Source: an uncultured Eubacteriales bacterium
Lineage (GTDB): Bacteria; Bacillota; Clostridia; Oscillospirales; UBA644
DNA: 64,000 nucleotides
Direction: 5' to 3'
NCBI GenBank assembly: GCA_934438175.1
Contig: CAKSBH010000004.1
Coordinates: 1 to 64,000, forward strand
The translations under genes were made by a program, and so were the position numbers. Each line of letters starts with the position of its first letter. The stretch's first letter is position 1. Below are positions 32,244 through 42,175 of the stretch, piece by piece. The notes below the pieces were generated by a model. That model worked only from the letters and a program-made list of their open reading frames with translations. It did not search any database and was not told the origin of the DNA.

Positions 32244-33365
32244 TTATTCTTTGGTAAGATGCTCGGTCAGTTTACGGTACCATTTCCATCCGGAAACACG
32301 CTTCACCGTACAATCTGCCAAAGCATTCAGCATTTCCGGAATGCGCAGTCGGGCAAACAGAAACGATCTGCCGGCATCCAGCAGCAGACAAACCGAAAAC
32401 AACACAAGAGAAAGCAGAAGCGCGGTTGGTACAGCAGCCCAGCCGGGAACACTTGCCAACAGTCCCGCGTAATGAGGCAGCACGTTTTGCTTGAACAGCG
32501 GATGCATATGAATCAGATAAACGCCAAACGCATAAGGACTGAGCCGGGCAATCTTTGCCCAAACGGATTTTTCCGGAATGGGCAGGCGGAGAAATAAAAC
32601 AAACAGAGCAACCGCAGCAAGAACCACCGTCGGAGAAGTGTATTGGAACAATGCTTTTGCGTATTCCACCTCCGTATGGATTCCAAGCTTACCCATCGCA
32701 AATTCCACAACGATCTTGAATCCCCAGGAAACCAGAACGGAACCGAGATAAACAAGAACCGATGTTCTTTTCCGGATTTTTTCCGCCACCGGGTATTTAC
32801 GGATGTAAGCGCCGATCAGATACATCACCGACAGCCACAAGGCGCTATAACCGAATTTTGTAAAGAAAATATCGTCACACCGCACCGTCGGCAAAACGGA
32901 GAAGACCAGAAGACAGGTGAGAATCAGCCGGAAATGATTCCGACGGGAAAGAGATTCTATCAACCGGTTGAAAAACGGAATGAAGAAGAACATTCCCGCA
33001 TACGCCGTAAAATACCAGTAATTCAAAAAGGTTACGGGGAATAATGTGGTAATTGCCACACGGATTCCAAACGCCGACGGAAAAATAAGCGAAAGAACCA
33101 CCGTACCCAAAACCGACCAGAACAAAACCTGAACCCAAAGTACCAGAAATTTCCGATACCGGAACGGACGGTCTGCCATCAGGAATCCGGTGGTCATTGC
33201 AAACAGGTTTACGGCGCTGTATGCCGCCATTTCAAGCAGCCAGAGGGCGTCCCCCCCCGGAAGGGTCTGTTCAAGAAGGCCGCTATAGCTCAAAATATGA
33301 AGAATTACCACCATGTACATGGAAAGCAACTTCAGCAAATCAATTCCCAGATTTCTCTTTCCCAT
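32244..33365 (-). CDS. acyltransferase family 3 membrane protein
   Basis: This 373-aa protein has about ten transmembrane helices. It starts NLGIDLLKLLSMYMVVILHIL with the conserved His of acyltransferase-3 enzymes and has YWYFTAYAGMFFFIPFFNRL in the middle. Such enzymes O-acetylate or succinylate surface sugars. The ATG at 33365 has GGGGGAG upstream and overlaps the upstream cytidylyltransferase gene by 26 bp. It is the last gene of the polysaccharide operon. Confidence 0.8.
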   Translation of the reverse strand: MGKRNLGIDLLKLLSMYMVVILHILSYSGLLEQTLPGGDALWLLEMAAYSAVNLFAMTTGFLMADRPFRYRKFLVLWVQVLFWSVLGTVVLSLIFPSAFGIRVAITTLFPVTFLNYWYFTAYAGMFFFIPFFNRLIESLSRRNHFRLILTCLLVFSVLPTVRCDDIFFTKFGYSALWLSVMYLIGAYIRKYPVAEKIRKRTSVLVYLGSVLVSWGFKIVVEFAMGKLGIHTEVEYAKALFQYTSPTVVLAAVALFVLFLRLPIPEKSVWAKIARLSPYAFGVYLIHMHPLFKQNVLPHYAGLLASVPGWAAVPTALLLSLVLFSVCLLLDAGRSFLFARLRIPEMLNALADCTVKRVSGWKWYRKLTEHLTKE

Positions 33366-34152
33366 GAGAAACAACTCCCCCTCCGATTTCTTTTGCACGG
33401 TTCTGAACCTCGCCGAACGGCGGATACTTCTGATAGAAATACGCCCCGATTACGGAAATCAACTCAAAATCGTCTTCGCTGTCAATATCCAGCACGGCGG
33501 TGTCCTTCATAATGATGGCATCGGTGTTGGTATTAAAGAAGCTGCGGTGCTCCTTCGTGCGCAACGCAGAGGGCGAATACGCATACAGAGAAGCATTCAT
33601 ATCGTACATCACGGGTGCCTGCTGACGTGCCGTGAAGTCTGAAACAATCGCGCGATGGAAAAATCCGTTTTCCTCAATTACCATATTGAAATACGGATTC
33701 CGGCGGGATTCGGTAACCGAATAGACCACATCCGTATCGTTCCGGGACATCTTCCGCTCAATCAGATTCCGCACATCCTGTACGGTACGAAGCGGCGATG
33801 TCAGATCCAGGTCGACCACAACATCGTACGAAACGCCGTTTTCTTTTTCCATGCGCTGCAGGCAATCCGCAATCACGCTCACCTTCGGCACGGAATCACC
33901 GCCCAGCGAACCGTCACGGTGAATGACAGAAACCGGAACACGCTTCTGCGCCGTAACAATCCGGATCAACTCTTCGCTGTCTGTGTTCAGCACTACATCC
34001 ATTCTGCCGTCTTTCACCGGATACCGCTCACGGTACAGATCAATGGCGGCAAGCGTATAATACACCAACGAAGTTCCGAGATAATCCTTCAGATTCTTGT
34101 TTTTGCACCCTTTCGAGCCGGCTCTTCCGCAGACCGTAAACAAAATATTCAT
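33340..34152 (-). CDS. CMP-sugar synthetase (acylneuraminate cytidylyltransferase-like)
   Basis: This 270-aa protein has the nucleotide-binding motif CGRAGSKGCKNKNLK at the N-terminus and DVVVDLDLTSPLRTVQDV in the middle, as in NeuA/KdsB-type enzymes that activate nonulosonic acids as CMP-sugars. VYSVTESRRNPYFNMV also fits the family. No nonulosonate synthase (NeuB) or epimerase (NeuC) lies in this operon. The sugar would be made elsewhere, or the substrate is another acid sugar. Confidence 0.8.
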   Translation of the reverse strand: MNILFTVCGRAGSKGCKNKNLKDYLGTSLVYYTLAAIDLYRERYPVKDGRMDVVLNTDSEELIRIVTAQKRVPVSVIHRDGSLGGDSVPKVSVIADCLQRMEKENGVSYDVVVDLDLTSPLRTVQDVRNLIERKMSRNDTDVVYSVTESRRNPYFNMVIEENGFFHRAIVSDFTARQQAPVMYDMNASLYAYSPSALRTKEHRSFFNTNTDAIIMKDTAVLDIDSEDDFELISVIGAYFYQKYPPFGEVQNRAKEIGGGVVSHGKEKSGN

Positions 34153-34199
34153 TCCATTCTCCTCTTTTTTATTTATAATTTTTTACAAAGACAAAAGGG

Positions 34200-35546
34200 C
34201 TACTCTTTATCATTCCAAATTTTCTTTTGAATCCCCCCGCTCTTCCCGTCATACAGAAGAACTTCGGTTACACCGGATGGTGTATTGGAAGCAACCCCAA
34301 TTTTATCAACTTCATCCAAGGAAATGGTATTGCTATCAAATGTATAGGTCCAGCAGTTCTTGTCATAAAAATCAAAATTATCCCAATGATATACATTTCC
34401 TGCGACCTTTATGGCAAGAAACGGTTGAGGTCCGAAAATCGTTTTTGCGGCTCGGACAATCAGACGGGGGAATGTTTTGGAGCGATCAATTTCCATTGAA
34501 AGGTCGCATCCTTCCGGATTCATTCCCAAATACTCACGCACCGCTGTGATACCGTCGCAGAAGCGAAAAGAAACATCCGGATATTCCTGCGAAATCCGAG
34601 CAATCATTTCCCGAACACGGTCAATATCAAAAATCATATCCTTATAATCATGATCGGCGATTGCAACAATCGCCTTTTCATTTTTGCGTGCAAACTCAAA
34701 GCCCTCACGGATATCCTCATCCTCAATCTGGCAAAGACGCGCATACATATTCAAAGCACGCATAATCCAACGGCGACAAGACCCTTCGGATTGATAATCG
34801 TCATGTGACGGATGGTACGGCCTCCATTCAGCAGGAGAACGACGCCAATCTCCGAAACGTCCGTCCGTCAGATCCGGCTGATTCGAATTTTTGCGGTTCA
34901 TGGCATTGTTTGCATAATCAAACGGAATCCACTGCTCCAAAAACCAGTTAGCATCCGGACGTTCCGTATTGAATCCCGGACGAAAAACTGCAGGGAACCA
35001 CATCTGATCGATAATCGCATGAGAAAGAATCAGATTGAGATTCTCCCCTCCCCAATATGCCGTTCCGGAATCGTTGAAATTGCCGGAAAGAGATACAGGG
35101 TGATAGTGGAAACCAATCAGGTCGCCACACTTCTGTAAATCCACAAGACGGCGGTAGTGGTTATAAATATTGTTATATCCCGCATCCCGATGGCGGGGAT
35201 TATTCCCGTGGAAGCCAACGTGATTCAGACAACACCAGGTAAATTTCCAACCGCCGCCGAACGAATCTTTCAGGCGATTCCGATATTCTTCTGACGTGAC
35301 CGTTTCCTGCATACGATCAATTTCTGTCCATGTTCCAAGCGTGGATTTTCTCGGGTCAACCGTATTGGCAACTGCATCCTCCAGACCACCAAGATCCATT
35401 TCCCGATTACGCAGTTTGCGCAGATTCTCTGCAGTCGGTTCAATATCCAAATTGTAAATACGTTTAACAAGTTGAAAGGGAACGGAAAAGTCCTCCATCA
35501 ATGGACCTTCCGTATCCACACAATGCACAAAGTATACACACTTCAT
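34200..35546 (-). CDS. polysaccharide-deacetylase-like protein
   Basis: This 448-aa protein has no signal peptide. Motifs are compatible with a NodB-type deacetylase barrel: an N-terminal Asp in VDTEGP, metal-ligand-like GFHYHPVS (about 145), FRPGFNTERP (about 190), and ADHDYKDM (about 300). The C-terminal 80 residues look like a beta domain. The large inserts make assignment uncertain. It may act on carbohydrates made by the operon. ATG 35546 follows AAGGGG. Confidence 0.45.
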   Translation of the reverse strand: MKCVYFVHCVDTEGPLMEDFSVPFQLVKRIYNLDIEPTAENLRKLRNREMDLGGLEDAVANTVDPRKSTLGTWTEIDRMQETVTSEEYRNRLKDSFGGGWKFTWCCLNHVGFHGNNPRHRDAGYNNIYNHYRRLVDLQKCGDLIGFHYHPVSLSGNFNDSGTAYWGGENLNLILSHAIIDQMWFPAVFRPGFNTERPDANWFLEQWIPFDYANNAMNRKNSNQPDLTDGRFGDWRRSPAEWRPYHPSHDDYQSEGSCRRWIMRALNMYARLCQIEDEDIREGFEFARKNEKAIVAIADHDYKDMIFDIDRVREMIARISQEYPDVSFRFCDGITAVREYLGMNPEGCDLSMEIDRSKTFPRLIVRAAKTIFGPQPFLAIKVAGNVYHWDNFDFYDKNCWTYTFDSNTISLDEVDKIGVASNTPSGVTEVLLYDGKSGGIQKKIWNDKE

Positions 35547-35588
35547 CAATTGATTTCCCCTTACGTTCTTTCATTTTTTTCTATTTCT

Positions 35589-37028
35589 TCAAGCATCTTT
35601 CAAGCATTGCACGACATGGATCTTTTTGAAATAGGCCAAAAGCCCCACGCCCTCCACGACACACGCAATCAGACGGACCCAAAGAGGAAGGTCAAAATAC
35701 AACAGTCCCTGCGCCACGCCGAAATTAACCAATGCAAAGCCAAACAAACCAATCAGAGACAGCTTCAGTCCGGATTTTTTCTTTGCCTTCAGCAAAACGA
35801 TCAGCGAGCGTACACCATCGGCACACGCAGAGGCGGCAGCGCACGCCCACACGCCAAACGGTCCGACCAGCAAAAACGAAATCAGCACATTGAAAACAAC
35901 GCCACAGGCAGTAGAGATACTGACCCAGATCACAACATCGTCATGATAAAACAAAATGTAAACCAGCAAGCTGGAAAGTGCAGAAAACATGGAACCGAGA
36001 ACCAGAAGCGGCAAATACCGGTAGGCGTCGTGATATCCCTCCGCATAAAGCCAGTAAATAACATCTTTTCCCAGAACCGAAACGCCGAAGCCGATGTAAC
36101 AGTACAAAAAGCTGAGAGCATAAAAGATGTTCTCTTTTCCGTTCAGTGTTTTTGCCTGAATGTTTTTATACACCCACGGCTGAACCGCATGGGAAAGGGC
36201 GTTTGCCAGAATAATCAAAATATTCTGAAACTGCAACGCCACACCGTATACGCCGAGAGCTTCCTTGCTGACAAAGTTGCCGACAATGACGTTGTTCAGG
36301 TAACTGCTTCCCCATGAGGCAAGACGGTTCGGAAGCAATTTGGCGCAATAAAAAAAGGTATCCTTCACTTCCTGCATATCCAGGCACCAGGTCATGCGGT
36401 TTCGCAGAAACACCAGAGAAAACAGGAAGAACAACGTATAGGCAATGGCATTAGCAAGCAAAATCCCCAACGCAGAAAATCGAAGTCCTATGACAAACAC
36501 CATGCACAAACCGGTATAAACAAGAAAAAAACCGAGTGTGACCAAAGAATAGGTCATGGCTTTTTCTTCAATCAACAAAACCTTTTGCAGAATGTTATAT
36601 ACGGAGGTTGCCATAACCGGAACAATTCCGAGCAGAAGATACGGAAAAAAAGGAATTCCGTTTGCGAAGGGAGCCACCAGTACGGGATGAAGCAGAATCA
36701 GCAGCACTCCTCCGCCGACACTGAGAATCAACGCGAAAACAACAATCGTCCCCACCGCGCGTTTCTGCTTTTCCGGATCGTCCTTGTAATTGAAATATCT
36801 TTTTGCAACAGCATCATCAAGAGCAAACGAAAAAAGAAGGATGAACAGTGCAAACAACGAGTTGACCAGCGTATAAATTCCGGTCTCCTCCGTAGACATG
36901 TAGTGCGAATACAACGGAAGCAGAAGAAATGCCAACGCTTTCTGCACGAATGTCATTCCGGTAAAAATCAATGTATTCCGGGCAAGCGTTCCCTTATGCT
37001 CGCCCTCTCTTTTTTTGAAAAGATTCAT
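35589..37028 (-). CDS. Wzx-type polysaccharide flippase
   Basis: This 479-aa protein has about 14 transmembrane helices. The N-terminal ARNTLIFTGMTFVQKALAFL and YMSTEETGIYTLVNSLF match the MOP/Wzx family, which flips undecaprenyl-linked repeat units across the membrane. GGAG lies before the ATG. It pairs with the polymerase at 38450 and the initiating transferase at 44406 in a Wzx/Wzy pathway. Confidence 0.85.
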   Translation of the reverse strand: MNLFKKREGEHKGTLARNTLIFTGMTFVQKALAFLLLPLYSHYMSTEETGIYTLVNSLFALFILLFSFALDDAVAKRYFNYKDDPEKQKRAVGTIVVFALILSVGGGVLLILLHPVLVAPFANGIPFFPYLLLGIVPVMATSVYNILQKVLLIEEKAMTYSLVTLGFFLVYTGLCMVFVIGLRFSALGILLANAIAYTLFFLFSLVFLRNRMTWCLDMQEVKDTFFYCAKLLPNRLASWGSSYLNNVIVGNFVSKEALGVYGVALQFQNILIILANALSHAVQPWVYKNIQAKTLNGKENIFYALSFLYCYIGFGVSVLGKDVIYWLYAEGYHDAYRYLPLLVLGSMFSALSSLLVYILFYHDDVVIWVSISTACGVVFNVLISFLLVGPFGVWACAAASACADGVRSLIVLLKAKKKSGLKLSLIGLFGFALVNFGVAQGLLYFDLPLWVRLIACVVEGVGLLAYFKKIHVVQCLKDA

Positions 37029-37073
37029 AAAAAGAGCGTCTCCTTTGCAATATGTCCCCAGTGGGACAGGATG

Positions 37074-38435
37074 TTATCCGTTTGTTGAAGATTTTTCACT
37101 TTCTTTTGCGTGAAGCCGCTCGTAAATACGGTCGACCGAACGCTCCACCCCGGCATAATCATAACCGGAAAAAAGCTGAATCTGACGCTCGATACCACGG
37201 AAGGATTCCCTTCCAAACAGCAAAAATTGACTGAACCGAATTCCTGTGCGCTCACAGAGCCGATAGAAATAAGCCGCCCGCATCCACTTGCGTTTCTTTT
37301 TGCGGAAATCTTTTTTCTCTTCATCCGTAAACTGCGGCTGCGGACAAGGTTCTCCGTTGCGGAGAAGGTCTTCCAGATAATCTGCAATGCGCTCGTAGGC
37401 GCAGGCATCTTCTATTGAATAGTAGTGGCGCATCCGTTCTTCCGGCACGGGAAAATCCTGACCCTCCGTTCCGGCACGCATTCTGCGCAGAAAATCTTCT
37501 TTGTCCGTCACAAAGGTTCCGCCCTCCAGAATCTCCACCTCCTGATCTTCCGAAAGCGGAAACGGACGGAGAATATGGCAGGTCTTCCCCATAAAATAAA
37601 TCTCGGCGATGGAAGTACTGAACCACATCTGAATACAATCTGCAGCATAAATCCACTGTTTGATGTTGTATTTGGAAAGAACACGGAAATTCGAAAAGTC
37701 CTTTTCCATCCGCATAAGGTCTTCCGTAATTTTTTCCGCGGGATGGGGACGGTAGACAAACACGGTATCCGGATTCTGTTCGCAAGCGGCACCAAGCCAC
37801 TTGAGGGTTTCTGCTTTGCTTTTCGCACTGCACGCAAACATGGGAGCAAACCCATTGCCATACCGTTTCAAAAACGTTGCCTGATCTTCCGGGGTATAAG
37901 AAGCGAAGTCAAAACTGGAAATGTACAGAGAGAGACGCTTGTCCGGATCAAACCCGAATTCCCGCGCCAAATCATCTTTGGAAAAAAGCGATTCACAAAA
38001 CGCCGGACGGCAAAAATCCAGATGGATCCCGCCGCAAACAGGAAGATTCTCTTCAGAGACACCGGCGTCCATTAAACGTTTTTTGGAATTTTGTCCCCAA
38101 CAAAGATGCGGATATTTGATCGCCTCTCCTACGGTTGCATCCGCACCTTCACGAATTCCGATCTTACTGAAAATCTGTTCCCATTGAAGATTGACCAGAT
38201 GCTTGATCGGCTTCCGGAACGAAGTGTATCGAAATACATTTTCGCTGTAGCGTAACCATGGGCACACCACGATCTGCGGTGCATAGTGCCGCATGGTATC
38301 GTAATAATCCTTCATAGAAAAGTGGCTGAAACGGACGGTATGCCCCCTATGCTCCAACTCCTTTTTCAAAAGATAAATATTTTGATATTCACGATTAAAT
38401 CCCTCATAGAAGATAACAAAATCGACGTTTTTCAT
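37074..38435 (-). CDS. GT-B-type surface carbohydrate biosynthesis protein
   Basis: This 453-aa protein resembles the surface-carbohydrate/TagF-like GT-B enzymes: DFVIFYEGFNREYQNIYLL at the N-terminus, and VFVYRPHPAEKI with WFSTSIAEIYFMGK near 230-280, the C-terminal donor-binding half. It is probably a glycosyl- or glycerophosphotransferase. The ATG at 38435 has AAGGAG well placed, while the longest frame begins with TTG. The C-terminal 120 residues are basic and helical. Confidence 0.6.
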   Translation of the reverse strand: MKNVDFVIFYEGFNREYQNIYLLKKELEHRGHTVRFSHFSMKDYYDTMRHYAPQIVVCPWLRYSENVFRYTSFRKPIKHLVNLQWEQIFSKIGIREGADATVGEAIKYPHLCWGQNSKKRLMDAGVSEENLPVCGGIHLDFCRPAFCESLFSKDDLAREFGFDPDKRLSLYISSFDFASYTPEDQATFLKRYGNGFAPMFACSAKSKAETLKWLGAACEQNPDTVFVYRPHPAEKITEDLMRMEKDFSNFRVLSKYNIKQWIYAADCIQMWFSTSIAEIYFMGKTCHILRPFPLSEDQEVEILEGGTFVTDKEDFLRRMRAGTEGQDFPVPEERMRHYYSIEDACAYERIADYLEDLLRNGEPCPQPQFTDEEKKDFRKKKRKWMRAAYFYRLCERTGIRFSQFLLFGRESFRGIERQIQLFSGYDYAGVERSVDRIYERLHAKESEKSSTNG

Positions 38436-38449
38436 CCAAGCCAGCTCCT

Positions 38450-39778
38450 TCAATTAAACTTTTCTGCTGTTTCCTCAAGCGGTTGCCGGCAAAGCATCAA
38501 ACCAAGCCCGACAGCAAACCATAAAATCCGCGTTCCAAACGTGTTTTCGCCGATTCCGTTAAACAGAATGGCGCAAAGCATGGTAAACGGAATCAAAACC
38601 GTTTTATCCAACCGATACCGTCCTATAACTTTAGCCAGACAAATGACAAGATACGGAACAAAGAGCATCGTCCCAACGATTCCGAAACCGGAAAGCATCT
38701 CAATCAGAATGTTATGAGCCCCATGCGAGATTCCGTAATATTCAGTCAAATATATCGACAGATTCTGCCCGCCGTAACCAAGCCCGAAAAACGGATATCG
38801 CGGGAATACTTTTTCCAAATAAGTGGTCCACACCTCAAAACGCCCGGTACCGCCGGACTCCACAACATTGTCCAACGTAAAGCGGCTCAACACCTCCGGG
38901 TCAATCATCTGAACGAGGAATAAAACAAGAGAAGTTCCCAACAAAAAAGCAACCACTGTAAGAGGACGAATGCCTTTCACCTGAGGATTCTTCTTCAGAC
39001 CCATCAGCAAAATACAGCAAAAAACAGCGCAGACAGCTCCAAAAGCCCCGCTACGGGATCCGGTAAACAAAATGCCTAAAACATTGCACAACCCGGAAAA
39101 GATAAGAATCAACTTTGTGCTGCGCTTTTCCGAAATGAAATAGGCAGCAAAATTGAAAGCAAGCAACTGGGCAATGCCCATAGCAAGCATGTTGGTATTG
39201 ACGGTCTCTCCCACGCTGACACGTCCGTAAAGAGCGTCTTCGGTACCGGAAAGAAGAACCGCCGCATAATACACCGAAAGAATAACGGAAATGATGATGC
39301 AACCCTTCAGAAAACTCTGCCGGTCCACGGAAAGGGAAAGCATGAAAAAAACCATCAGAAAGTACAGAATTACGGAATAAGCCGGTGTTGTTTCCTCCGT
39401 GAAAGATGTTGCCGCTGATACCAAAAGAAAGATTGAAAAGAACAGATACACCAAAATATCGTTTCTCTCAAGACGCTTTCTTCGGTAAAAAACCTGAAAA
39501 ATCGCGCCCGCAAGGAAAATCAGCGTATAGATTCGCGCCATACTGATGCCCTGAAAGGCAACCATGAACTCGCTGTTGATGGAACAGGCAAAGAGAAGCG
39601 GAAGAATCTTTTCCGGAACCAGCAAAAACGGAAGAGCAAGAAAAACCGCTCCTCCACTCCAGATTACATTGGTCTGGTTGTTGATTAAAAGCAGGTACAC
39701 CAAAACAAACGCCGAATAAACCTCATAAAAATTACCCGACACGGTCGCGCCGCGATTGATCTTACTCAATTGTTGCAT
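38450..39778 (-). CDS. O-antigen ligase/Wzy-type polymerase
   Basis: This 442-aa membrane protein has about 12 helices and the large external loop of Wzy/WaaL proteins. The loop carries GTGRFEVWTTYLEKVF, then FFGLGYGG and SHGAHNILIEMLSGFG, a conserved R...H pattern. It should polymerise repeat units outside the membrane. Its start overlaps the end of the next gene upstream by 13 bp. Confidence 0.8.
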   Translation of the reverse strand: MQQLSKINRGATVSGNFYEVYSAFVLVYLLLINNQTNVIWSGGAVFLALPFLLVPEKILPLLFACSINSEFMVAFQGISMARIYTLIFLAGAIFQVFYRRKRLERNDILVYLFFSIFLLVSAATSFTEETTPAYSVILYFLMVFFMLSLSVDRQSFLKGCIIISVILSVYYAAVLLSGTEDALYGRVSVGETVNTNMLAMGIAQLLAFNFAAYFISEKRSTKLILIFSGLCNVLGILFTGSRSGAFGAVCAVFCCILLMGLKKNPQVKGIRPLTVVAFLLGTSLVLFLVQMIDPEVLSRFTLDNVVESGGTGRFEVWTTYLEKVFPRYPFFGLGYGGQNLSIYLTEYYGISHGAHNILIEMLSGFGIVGTMLFVPYLVICLAKVIGRYRLDKTVLIPFTMLCAILFNGIGENTFGTRILWFAVGLGLMLCRQPLEETAEKFN

Positions 39779-40968
39779 AACACACTCTTATAAACCCGGA
39801 TATAGTTTTCCGCCATGGCTTCCAGCGAAAACCGCTGTGCCCATCCGCGGATTTTTTCCGGATCCCAATCTTTTTTCAAAACTTCTTCAATGGCATCCCG
39901 CAGCGCTTCGTCGCTCCGGTCTTCCGGACAAACACAGCAATCCGGATTTTTCAGTTCTTCCGCAGCATCGATATCCGAAAAGAAAACACCGGGGGTTCCT
40001 TCGGCAAACCCCTCAATCAAGGAAAGACCGAACCCCTCCTCCGTGCTTGCCAACACAACACAGTCCGCCTGATAATAATAATTCCGCAGGCATTTTCTCG
40101 GAACAAACCCGACAAAGCGAATGAAATTTTCAAAATTCAGCTTCTTTACCGTATCGGCAAATTTTTCATCCACGAGATTTCCGATTACAAGAAACACCGT
40201 TTCTTTCTTGATATCTTCCGGAAGCATCGAAAGCGAACGGACGGTTTGCACCTGATTTTTCCATGGGCTGATGTTTCCTACCGATAAAACAATTTTCTGC
40301 TCGCTACTGATGCCGTATTTTTTTCGGATATTCTCTCCATCAGGTGGTTCTAAAGCTACCGAAGTTCCGTTGCCAACAACAAAAACACCATCTGGTTTTC
40401 TTCCCGTAATTTTGCATAAATGATTTTTGATACCGGAAGCAATTACGGTCACATACGGACTGTTGGCGAAAACATCCCGTTCTGCAACTTTGTCCTCACC
40501 GGAAACATGCGAAAGATCGCAGATTTTTCCGTGAAGCGTCACAACATAAGGAATCCCGTGTTTCCGGCAACATTGCACGATGGGAAGCGTCGCGACAACG
40601 CCGCCGTGAATATGCACCAGATCCGGCTGCACCTTTTTCCATGCCGAATAAAAACCGGAGCAGCTCCACGCATAATAGACATACCGGATCCGGTTTTTCA
40701 GCGAAGCGCCTTTTTGCCGCAGCGCAAAAGCAATCGCACGGGGAACAGCAAACAGATGCCGAAGAAAATCGGATTTCCGATGTGGAAGAACCGTGAAATT
40801 TTCCGAACAAAAGCCATTGGTCAACGCATGTGTATACAGAAAGACCTCCTCGGTCTTTCCGACGTAAGAACAGATATCCCGCACCATCATACCGAAACCG
40901 GTTTGGTTTCGTTCAAACTCCGGATGTCCCGCTTCGTAAATATAGGACGCAAACACAAGAATCTTCAT
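39766..40968 (-). CDS. GT4-family glycosyltransferase
   Basis: This 400-aa GT-B retaining glycosyltransferase has HIHGGVVATLPIVQCC, VVGNGTSV, LSVGNISPWKNQ near the middle, and the donor-site E-x7-E region VVLASTEEGFGLSLIEGFAEG near 310-330. It adds a sugar to the lipid-linked repeat unit in the cytoplasm. It overlaps the upstream gene by 4 bp. Confidence 0.88.
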   Translation of the reverse strand: MKILVFASYIYEAGHPEFERNQTGFGMMVRDICSYVGKTEEVFLYTHALTNGFCSENFTVLPHRKSDFLRHLFAVPRAIAFALRQKGASLKNRIRYVYYAWSCSGFYSAWKKVQPDLVHIHGGVVATLPIVQCCRKHGIPYVVTLHGKICDLSHVSGEDKVAERDVFANSPYVTVIASGIKNHLCKITGRKPDGVFVVGNGTSVALEPPDGENIRKKYGISSEQKIVLSVGNISPWKNQVQTVRSLSMLPEDIKKETVFLVIGNLVDEKFADTVKKLNFENFIRFVGFVPRKCLRNYYYQADCVVLASTEEGFGLSLIEGFAEGTPGVFFSDIDAAEELKNPDCCVCPEDRSDEALRDAIEEVLKKDWDPEKIRGWAQRFSLEAMAENYIRVYKSVLCNN

Positions 40969-42131
40969 TGCATTTTCCTTTCTTTTTCTGCATCCCGCAG
41001 AACATCGGAAAGCAACCGATGCGGAAGAGACAACCCGATATAAGACAACTCCGACAACTTCCGGTACAAATCCGGCCGGGACACATCATCCATCACAATG
41101 GCAATTCCGTTGGAATATGCCTGCAAAAGGACCGTGGAATACAAAGAAACCGCGCAACGGGTCTGGCGCAGAGAATCCTCAATCGGAAGCTCCGCATTTT
41201 TCTCAATGCGAATATCCGCACCGTTCAGCTGCTCTTCCGAAATTTTTGTAAAGCGGGGATGCGGACGAATGCTGATGCGGTTTCCCGCCTCGGATAATTG
41301 TCTTAAACACCCGACAATCCGGACAATATCATCCGGATGTTCGTTTTGCAGATAAAAGGTATAATCATAAATCGGTTCCGTCTCCGCCTTCGGCAACCGA
41401 AGAACCGGAGGCAATGCCACCCGCAAACAACCGACATCGGCACGAAGCTGCGAAAACAGGTCAAAATAACATCGATTCCATACATAGTACCGATCAAAGG
41501 AAAAAAAGGAATCCTGGATATAGAACATTTTTTCGCCGTGCATGACGTTGATATGCTCCACACCGTTGCGATGCAGGTATTCTGTAATGATACTGCTGGT
41601 AAACGAATATTCCGAAGATGCCAGAATCGCTTTGGGGTGGAATGTATCCAGAACATATCGGTACATAGCAATTTTGAGCAGACACTTCAACCGGAAATGC
41701 CAACGGAACGGGTATCTTCGGGCGAGCTCGTGCAAAAATTTCCGGTCTTCCTTGTTCAGAGAAAGATGCGCCGAATGGTCAAACTTACAAAGCGTGGCAA
41801 ACTCCCCGGTCAATTCTTCCGGAAGAATGTTCTCAAAAAGATTCTCCGTACAAAAAACGGCATCGGTCTGAGGTCTGGATTCCGGGCTCTGATGCCGAAT
41901 CGTCAGCCACTTGATGGCATAAAGAACGCCAAGTGCCGGATTCAAAAAATAATGAATGGGACCCATCAGCATCATCTGACATTTATATTGAAAAAAACTA
42001 CGCTCAAAAAGATTCTTCGGCTCGGGAAAACGGTTAAGATATGCCCTCTGTATAGCAGGATCAACATCAAATACGCCATCCGGACGCACGAAAACGTTCA
42101 ACACTTTTTTCAGACTCTGAACAAGCCCCAT
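40965..42131 (-). CDS. putative GT-B glycosyltransferase
   Basis: This 388-aa soluble protein has a Rossmann-like C-terminal half: YTFYLQNEHPDDIVRIVGCL, then RISIRPHPRFTKISEEQL, an HP-containing motif found in sialyl/polysialyl- and TagF-like GT-B enzymes, and CAVSLYSTVLLQAYSNGIA. It resembles no enzyme I can name exactly. GAGGATG precedes the ATG. By context it is one of the chain-building transferases. Confidence 0.5.
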   Translation of the reverse strand: MGLVQSLKKVLNVFVRPDGVFDVDPAIQRAYLNRFPEPKNLFERSFFQYKCQMMLMGPIHYFLNPALGVLYAIKWLTIRHQSPESRPQTDAVFCTENLFENILPEELTGEFATLCKFDHSAHLSLNKEDRKFLHELARRYPFRWHFRLKCLLKIAMYRYVLDTFHPKAILASSEYSFTSSIITEYLHRNGVEHINVMHGEKMFYIQDSFFSFDRYYVWNRCYFDLFSQLRADVGCLRVALPPVLRLPKAETEPIYDYTFYLQNEHPDDIVRIVGCLRQLSEAGNRISIRPHPRFTKISEEQLNGADIRIEKNAELPIEDSLRQTRCAVSLYSTVLLQAYSNGIAIVMDDVSRPDLYRKLSELSYIGLSLPHRLLSDVLRDAEKERKMQ

Positions 42132-42175
42132 GACAACATCCTCTTTCCTGTACGAAAATCGCAGGAGAACTCTTT

